From Bacteroidales bacterium (lineage in GTDB: Bacteria > Bacteroidota > Bacteroidia > Bacteroidales > SM23-62), in assembly GCA_016783865.1 (NCBI GenBank), contig JADHVS010000144.1:1-11215 (forward strand): 11,215 bases of DNA, written 5' to 3'. Shown here in pieces: positions 6,324 through 11,215 of this stretch. The position numbers and the translations under genes were made by a program. Under the pieces are notes generated by a model that saw nothing but the letters and a program-made list of their open reading frames with translations, made no database searches and was not told where the DNA came from. Position 1 is the stretch's first letter, and each line of letters starts with the position of its first letter.

Positions 6324-9300
6324 ATGCACACCCCCAGCTTTAAAGAAGACCATATCAGCCAGATCCCGGCATTGCAACTGTTGCAAAAACTGGGGTATCA
6401 GTACCTTACTCCCGAAGAGACCATGCGGTTGAGAGGGGATAAGACCTCCAACGTCCTGCTGGAGGAGGTGCTCAGGAAACAGTTGAAGGAGCTCAACAGC
6501 ATCCGGGTGAGCGCTGCCAGAACGACTCTGTTCACAGATGAAAACATAGAACGGGGGATCCTGGCGATGAAAGAGGTTCCGATGCATGAAGGCTATATTT
6601 CAGCCTGTGAATCGGTGTATAACCTGCTCACCCTGGGAAAAGCCCTGGAACAAAGCATTGACGGAGATAAAAAGAGCTTTACCCTCCGGTACATCAACTG
6701 GAAAAATTGGAAGAACAATAGTTTCCACGTGACCGAAGAGTTCAGCGTCATGCGCAGTACCAGCAAAGAGCACTACCGGCCCGACCTGGTGTTGTTTGTG
6801 AACGGGATCCCCCTTTGTGTTATCGAATGCAAGCGACCTGACATGAAAGAACCGTTAAAACAAGCCATAAGCCAGCATTTACGCAATCAGCAGGAAGACG
6901 GCATCCGGCATTTATACGTGTATGCCCAGATTATCCTCAGTGTCGCTACCCGGGAAGCCGCCTATGCGACAAACGCCACTACTGAAAAATTCTGGTCGAT
7001 CTGGAAGGAGAAATTTTATACGGAAGACGAACAGGTCAAATACCGGGATAAAATGCAGGAGTTGAAGAACCAGCAGTTACTTCCTCATCAGAAAGAAAAA
7101 TTGTTCGGAAACCGGTTCAACTATGTCAGACGTTATTTTGACGCCATGGAATCGGAGCATATTCTGCCCACGCTTCAGGATGAATACCTCTACGGATTAT
7201 GCCGCCCCGAACGGTTGCTGGAATTGGTGTTCAATTTTATCCTGTTTGAAGACGGGGAGAAAAAAATCGCCCGTTTTCAGCAATATTTTGCCGTTAAAAA
7301 AACCATGCAACGCATTGTCCATGTTGAAGGGGACAGGAGAAAAGGCGGTGTCATCTGGCACACGCAGGGGAGCGGAAAATCCCTTACTATGGTCATGCTG
7401 GCACAGGCCATTGCCATGGAGCCCTCTATCCGCAATCCCAAGATCATCCTGGTTACCGATCGTACCGACCTGGATGATCAGATCACCGGCACCTTCCGCA
7501 AGTGCGGCAAATTTGTGGAAAATGCCACCACCGGTCAGCGGTTGATGGAATTACTGGAAAGTCATAGCGATGCCGTGGTAACCACCATCATCAACAAGTT
7601 TTCCGCTGCCATGAATAAAATCAGAAAACCGCTGCAAAGTCACGACATCTTCGTGCTGGTTGATGAGGGGCACCGGACGCAACACGGGATTTTCAACATC
7701 GACATGCAAAGAGCCTTGCCCAATGCCTGTTTCATTGCCATGACCGGGACACCCCTTTTCAAAAGAGATAAAAATACGGCAGCCAAATTTGGAGGCATCA
7801 TTGATTCCTACACGGTTGACCAGGCTGTAAGCGATAAAGCAGTTGTTCCGCTGCTCTATGAAGGCAGGGTGCCCATACAACATGTCAATGAAAATCCGAT
7901 TGACACCTATTTCAACATGGTTGCCGAACCGCTTACCGAATACCAGAAGGCGGATCTGAAAAAGAAGTTCAGCCGGGCCGATCAGCTAAACAGCGCCGAA
8001 CAAACAATCTATGCCATTGCCTGGGATATCAGCCGGCATTTCAGGGATAACTGGCAACTTACGCCGTTTAAGGCCCAGTTGGTTTGTGATAAAAAAGTAA
8101 ATGCCATTCGATACAAGGAAGTGCTGGACGAATTGGATCTGATCAGCAGCGAAGTACTGATTTCACCTCCCGACGAAAGAGAGGGAGAAGAGAGCGCATT
8201 TGAAAAGTCGACCGAAAAGGAACATAGGTTCTGGAAAAAAATGATGGAAGAACATGGAAATGCCAAAACATATGAAAAGAATGTCATCAGCCGGTTCAAG
8301 CATCAAATGAATCCCGAGCTCATCATTGTCGTGGATAAACTCTTAACCGGTTTTGATGAACCCCGGAATACGGTGTTGTATCTCACCAGAAACCTTCAGA
8401 GCCATAAGCTCTTACAGGCCATTTCAAGGGTAAACAGGATTTTTCCCGACAAGGAATTCGGCTATATCATTGACTATTACGGGGTGATTGAAAATCTCGA
8501 TACGGCGCTGAATATCTACTCTTCCTTTGCGGAATTTGACGAAAAAGATCTGGAAGGGACCCTGATGAATATCCAGGATGAAATCGACAAATTACCACAG
8601 AAACACACGGAACTCCGGGATATTTTCAAGACCATTTCCAATAAACGGGATGCAGAAGCCTACCAGGTAGTGCTTCGCGATGAAGCGATCCGTGAGGGAT
8701 TCTACAATAAACTGGCGGCTTTCGCAAAAGTATTGAAGCTGGCGCTGTCGTCCATCCACTTTTATACCGGGGAAAATGAAATGATGATCAACCGGTACAT
8801 GGAAGATCTGGCTATGTTCATGAAGTTGCGTTCGGCCGTGATTGAACGGTATAGCGACCAAATTGACTACCGTCAATATGAAGGACAAATTCAAAAATTG
8901 ATTGATACCCATGTCACCACCGAAAAGATTGAATCCATTACCGGATTGGTAAACATCTTTGATAGAGAAAAATTTCAGCAGGAAGTCGAAAACACCACGG
9001 GGATAGCTGCCAGGGCAGATAAAATAGCCAGTCGCACCGCCAAACACATCACAGAAAAAATGGATGAAGATCCTGCTTTCTACAAGAAGTTCTCTCAGTT
9101 GTTAAAAGAGACCATTGCCGACTATGAAGCCAAACGGATCCTCGAAGCCCAGTACCTCAGAAAGGTCAGGGAGATCATGGATCATGTATTGGTCTATACT
9201 GACAGTGATATCCCCGAGATATTACAGAACAAAGATGTCGCAAAGGCATTTTATGGTTTGACACTGGAATTATTCAGTGAAAAGATTCAGGACGATATCA

Positions 9301-9548
9301 TAAGAAGTGAAACCTCCAAACAGGCGGCATTGCAGATTGATGACATGATCAGGTCTTATGTGCTGGATCATGACAAACCGGTGATTGACTGGCAATACAA
9401 ATCGAACATCACCGGAAAATTATTGATTGAGATTGGCGATTATTTCATTGATGAAGTGAGGGACAAGTACAAGATTGATTTTTCTTTTGATGAGATGGAT
9501 GAACTTGCCAACAGGTGCATTGAAGTAGCGAAACTCCGTTATAAGTAA
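6324..9548 (+). CDS. hsdR: Type I R-M restriction subunit HsdR
   Basis: The motor and nuclease subunit: on unmodified DNA it translocates using ATP and cuts at a distance. Seen in 1074 residues, a normal family length: N-terminal PD-(D/E)xK nuclease with D154 (RPDLVLF) and E168-C-K170 (VIECKRP). Walker A GSGKS is at 349-353, the DEGH box at 447-450 and TGTP at 474-477. The second helicase lobe has LTGFDEP at 674-680 and QAISRVNR at 698-705. A long helical C-terminal part (~720-1074) fits the region that binds M2S. All motifs look intact and the frame is unbroken, so the enzyme should be active. The ATG at 6324 begins MHTPSFKEDHISQIP, directly upstream of conserved sequence, with only a weak ribosome site. 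The GC-richer composition matches hsdM. The stop overlaps the next start by one base. Confidence 0.97.
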   Translation: MHTPSFKEDHISQIPALQLLQKLGYQYLTPEETMRLRGDKTSNVLLEEVLRKQLKELNSIRVSAARTTLFTDENIERGILAMKEVPMHEGYISACESVYNLLTLGKALEQSIDGDKKSFTLRYINWKNWKNNSFHVTEEFSVMRSTSKEHYRPDLVLFVNGIPLCVIECKRPDMKEPLKQAISQHLRNQQEDGIRHLYVYAQIILSVATREAAYATNATTEKFWSIWKEKFYTEDEQVKYRDKMQELKNQQLLPHQKEKLFGNRFNYVRRYFDAMESEHILPTLQDEYLYGLCRPERLLELVFNFILFEDGEKKIARFQQYFAVKKTMQRIVHVEGDRRKGGVIWHTQGSGKSLTMVMLAQAIAMEPSIRNPKIILVTDRTDLDDQITGTFRKCGKFVENATTGQRLMELLESHSDAVVTTIINKFSAAMNKIRKPLQSHDIFVLVDEGHRTQHGIFNIDMQRALPNACFIAMTGTPLFKRDKNTAAKFGGIIDSYTVDQAVSDKAVVPLLYEGRVPIQHVNENPIDTYFNMVAEPLTEYQKADLKKKFSRADQLNSAEQTIYAIAWDISRHFRDNWQLTPFKAQLVCDKKVNAIRYKEVLDELDLISSEVLISPPDEREGEESAFEKSTEKEHRFWKKMMEEHGNAKTYEKNVISRFKHQMNPELIIVVDKLLTGFDEPRNTVLYLTRNLQSHKLLQAISRVNRIFPDKEFGYIIDYYGVIENLDTALNIYSSFAEFDEKDLEGTLMNIQDEIDKLPQKHTELRDIFKTISNKRDAEAYQVVLRDEAIREGFYNKLAAFAKVLKLALSSIHFYTGENEMMINRYMEDLAMFMKLRSAVIERYSDQIDYRQYEGQIQKLIDTHVTTEKIESITGLVNIFDREKFQQEVENTTGIAARADKIASRTAKHITEKMDEDPAFYKKFSQLLKETIADYEAKRILEAQYLRKVREIMDHVLVYTDSDIPEILQNKDVAKAFYGLTLELFSEKIQDDIIRSETSKQAALQIDDMIRSYVLDHDKPVIDWQYKSNITGKLLIEIGDYFIDEVRDKYKIDFSFDEMDELANRCIEVAKLRYK

Positions 9549-10243
9549 TGACAGCATCAATCTCTTTTGGCTCTAAGCGGATTGATTTTCATGTTGAGTA
9601 TAGCAACAGGAAAACATTGGGGATTATCGTGTTACCAAACATGGATGTATTGATCAAAGCCCCGGCCGACAGTTCATTGGAACAGATTAAAGCCAAAATA
9701 AAAAAAAAGGCGACCTGGATCATCAGGCAACAAAGCTTTTTTTATACGTTTCATCCGAAAACACCGGCGAGGAAATTTATCGCCGGGGAAACACACCTTT
9801 ATCTGGGTAGGCAATACCTGTTAAGAATTATACTGGGATCTGCCGAATCAGTAAAATTAAAAGGCCGGTTCATGGAAGTGATTACCCCGGATAAATCCAA
9901 TGTAAAACAACTGGTCAACAACTGGTATTTATTCCAAGCGAAGATCAAGTTTCATGACATCGCGCAACCCATCATTAAAAAATTCAGAACATACAACGTT
10001 GAACCGGTTTCTTTATTCATAAGAGAGATGCCAACCCGTTGGGGAAGTTGTACCCCAAAAGGAAAAATCATCCTGAATCCTGAGTTGATCAAAGCGCCCA
10101 AAGGATGTATCGAATACGTAATCATCCATGAGCTCTGTCATTTGATCTGCCACGATCATACTAAAAAATTCATTGATCTTTTATCCAAAGAAATGGCTGA
10201 CTGGGAAAAATGGAAATTGCAATTGGAGAAGTTGCTTGCATGA
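9548..10243 (+). CDS. YgjP-like (DUF45) M48-type metallopeptidase
   Basis: A 231-residue protein of the YgjP/DUF45 family of predicted zinc-dependent peptidases, frequently found next to hsdR; its substrate is not known. Seen: FHVEYSNRKTLGIIVLP at the N-terminus matches the family's opening beta strands. The signature TRWGSC is at 163-168, followed by GKIILNPELIKAP. The zinc site is HELCH at 194-198 (H194, H198 ligands, E195 catalytic) with H204 in CHDHTKKF as probable third ligand. No signal peptide or membrane segment is visible, so it should act in the cytoplasm. Start and hsdR stop overlap as TAATG, which implies translational coupling and a shared operon. A role in proteolytic control of the restriction subunit is an attractive guess but is not shown by the sequence. 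Confidence 0.93.
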   Translation: MTASISFGSKRIDFHVEYSNRKTLGIIVLPNMDVLIKAPADSSLEQIKAKIKKKATWIIRQQSFFYTFHPKTPARKFIAGETHLYLGRQYLLRIILGSAESVKLKGRFMEVITPDKSNVKQLVNNWYLFQAKIKFHDIAQPIIKKFRTYNVEPVSLFIREMPTRWGSCTPKGKIILNPELIKAPKGCIEYVIIHELCHLICHDHTKKFIDLLSKEMADWEKWKLQLEKLLA

Positions 10244-10290
10244 AAAACTAACGTATAGGCAACATATCAGGTCCCCAATCTGAAAGCAAT

Positions 10291-10632
10291 TCATGTATAT
10301 TTTTCGACCTGAACAAAGGCATCATTCATAGCGTTTTCGCTCACAACCGAATCTACCTCTATTTGTTTTACCAATCCCAGATCATAGGCCTTGACGGGAT
10401 TGAGCGAATACATCAGATTGTAAAGGTTGATGTGCGTAGCCGAATACCGCTTTGGCAAATGCATCAATGTTAATAATCAGGATTTGAATCGCATTAGCGG
10501 AAGCAAAGCACCGGCAGCATGTACCGTAAATTCGAAATCACCGCCATTCAAAGGTTTCCCTTCAAAAATGTCCGTAACGGCTTTGATGGCTTCTAGCTGG
10601 TATTCCTGGTTGCTGTCGAAGTGGAGTTTCAT
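10291..10632 (-). pseudogene. Relic of a type III restriction subunit gene (res), internally deleted
   Basis: Reading the - strand, three pieces follow the order of a type III Res protein (~900-1000 residues). Piece 1 (10632 down to about 10510) starts at an ATG and reads MKLHFDSNQEYQLEAIKAV, then TDIFEGKPLNGGDFEF, the typical Res N-terminus. Piece 2 (10492-10448, shifted frame) reads AIQILIINIDAFAKA, which in Res lies between the Walker A and DEAD motifs. Piece 3 (10440-10291, again a different frame) reads ATHINLYNLMYSLNPVKAYD, then LGLVKQIEVDSVV and NDAFVQVEKYT, starting at the ATH of helicase motif III. The Walker A site, the DEAD box, the second helicase lobe and the nuclease domain are gone, so this is dead. 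It lies opposite in strand to the type I operon and 47 bases past its last gene. Recognition is from memory of the family. Confidence 0.85.
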
Positions 10633-10636
10633 TGGA

Positions 10637-10783
10637 CTAATTGTGTCTATTAATCACTGCAACGAATAGTTCTTTCTCCTCCTGATTATGCAACTCAATA
10701 TCCGGATAGGCAGAAATTGCACGAGGGATAAAATGGTGGCTCACTATCCCTGAATTGATTACCAGAAATATCATTACCGACAT
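10637..10783 (-). pseudogene. Small reading frame or gene remnant upstream of the res relic
   Basis: On the - strand a 48-codon frame from an ATG at 10783 ends in TAG four bases before the res start. Its second half is protein-like (FIPRAISAYPDIELHNQEEK, then ELFVAVINRHN). Such tight spacing suggests the 3' end of a gene that once preceded res in an operon, perhaps a companion of the type III system. I cannot assign a family, and the first residues may be chance sequence. The neighbouring 10784-10860 shows nothing I can support. Confidence 0.3.
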
Positions 10784-10860
10784 AACTCACGCACTGAACT
10801 GTAAATAAAGATACACAGTTATCCCCAGGTAACAAGAAGTTCTATATCATCCTCAGCACT

Positions 10861-10911
10861 CTCACCAAATCACCACATCACCATACCACCACTGCACCAC
10901 TGCACCACTCC
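10861..10911. repeat. C-rich 8-base tandem repeats
   Basis: Imperfect 8-base units: CTCACCAA, ATCACCAC, ATCACCAT, then after three bases ACCACTGC twice and ACCACTCC. The + strand is almost free of G. It is followed directly by a second, 9-base repeat. Short C-rich arrays of this type are, from memory, frequent in spacers of some Bacteroidota genomes. The frame opened by them on the - strand is not a gene. Confidence 0.75.
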
Positions 10912-10912
10912 A

Positions 10913-10957
10913 CTTGTCCAACCCGTCAAACCTGTCCAACTTGTCCAACTTGTCAAA
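10913..10957. repeat. Five tandem copies of a 9-base unit
   Basis: Units CTTGTCCAA, CCCGTCAAA, CCTGTCCAA, CTTGTCCAA, CTTGTCAAA run without gaps. The last unit overlaps the stop codon of the - strand ABC transporter gene (TCA at 10953-10955), so the array starts exactly at the gene end. Copy number could vary by slippage. Confidence 0.8.
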
Positions 10958-11215
10958 CAAACATCTGCAAATCATAGAGCTTTCGATAAATCCCGTTCCG
11001 TGAAAGCAGTTCGGCATGCGGGCCACGCTCCACCAGGTTGCCGTTCTGGAGGACGATGATCTCATGTGCGTGCTGAATGGTGGATAACCGGTGTGCGATC
11101 ACGATGGAGGTGCGGTTCTTCATCAGGTTCTCCAGGGCCTGTTGAACCAACCGTTCCGATTCGGTGTCGAGGGCAGAGGTAGCTTCATCGAGGATCAGGA
11201 TTGGAGGATTCTTTA
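10953..11215 (-). CDS. ABC transporter ATP-binding protein, MsbA-like (C-terminal part)
   Basis: The last ~87 residues of an ABC exporter ATPase domain on the - strand; the 5' part lies outside the window. Seen: Walker [13 protein letters not shown] with the D-loop SALD, the switch histidine in [13 protein letters not shown], and the usual ending [17 protein letters not shown], then [13 protein letters not shown]. This pattern fits fused permease-ATPase exporters of the MsbA/multidrug type, which flip lipids or drugs across the inner membrane; the substrate cannot be told from this piece. It runs convergently to the R-M operon and probably marks the edge of the conserved chromosome next to the defence island. 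Confidence 0.93.
   Translation of the reverse strand, partial: KNPPILILDEATSALDTESERLVQQALENLMKNRTSIVIAHRLSTIQHAHEIIVLQNGNLVERGPHAELLSRNGIYRKLYDLQMFV

Noticed and set aside
6149..6587. - strand frames of 60 and 144 codons over the hsdR start
   Set aside because: They lie opposite hsdR and the upstream fragment, have no recognisable domains, and look like shadows of the + strand coding sequence.
7123..7545. 140-codon + strand frame inside hsdR
   Set aside because: It overlaps the helicase core of hsdR in another frame; hsdR motifs are intact across it, so it is a shadow.
10427..10669. 80-codon + strand frame downstream of the peptidase gene
   Set aside because: It is antisense to the res relic, whose - strand translation is clearly protein-like, while this frame has no recognisable content.
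10862..11065. - strand frame containing [14 protein letters not shown] repeats
   Set aside because: It is the tandem repeat array read as protein plus a shadow frame of the ABC transporter gene.

Overview
The window looks like part of a chromosome of a Bacteroidota bacterium, probably an environmental Bacteroidales relative. I infer this from the protein flavour of the hsd genes, the scarcity of Shine-Dalgarno sites, and the short C-rich tandem repeats in the spacer beside an MsbA-like ABC transporter gene. No rRNA or tRNA is present to place it better. Nearly everything belongs to a defence island built around a type I restriction-modification (R-M) operon on the + strand.

Layout: hsdM (5' end outside the window) overlaps a rhuM-family gene by 4 bases. 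A degenerate second copy of the rhuM 3' end follows. Next come two visibly AT-rich orphan genes, an HNH endonuclease-like protein with an unassigned C-terminal domain and a small protein with one membrane segment. Each is followed within 15 bases by the same 13-base sequence (CTAACAAGCCTGC) at the head of a weak inverted structure. Then come hsdS (two target-recognition domains), a truncated DUF3800 gene joined to an out-of-frame piece of an unrelated gene, hsdR (1074 aa, nuclease and helicase motifs intact), and a YgjP-like metallopeptidase gene overlapping hsdR by one base.

Downstream, about 700 bases without an intact gene contain, on the - strand, an internally deleted relic of a type III restriction gene (res). 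Just upstream of it is a small reading frame that may be the end of its former operon partner. Two blocks of short tandem repeats then lead into the 3' end of a - strand ABC transporter ATPase gene, which looks like the ordinary chromosome bordering the island.

Together, HsdM, HsdS and HsdR should form a complete type I R-M enzyme: M2S methylates a bipartite site and the R subunits translocate and cut unmodified DNA. RhuM and the YgjP peptidase are common companions with poorly known roles. The rest records turnover: possible cassette insertion between rhuM and hsdS, deletion scars between hsdS and hsdR, and a dead type III system beside a live-looking type I system. The most interesting signal is the shared sequence behind the two AT-rich genes, which suggests they arrived as mobile cassettes, perhaps integron-like.
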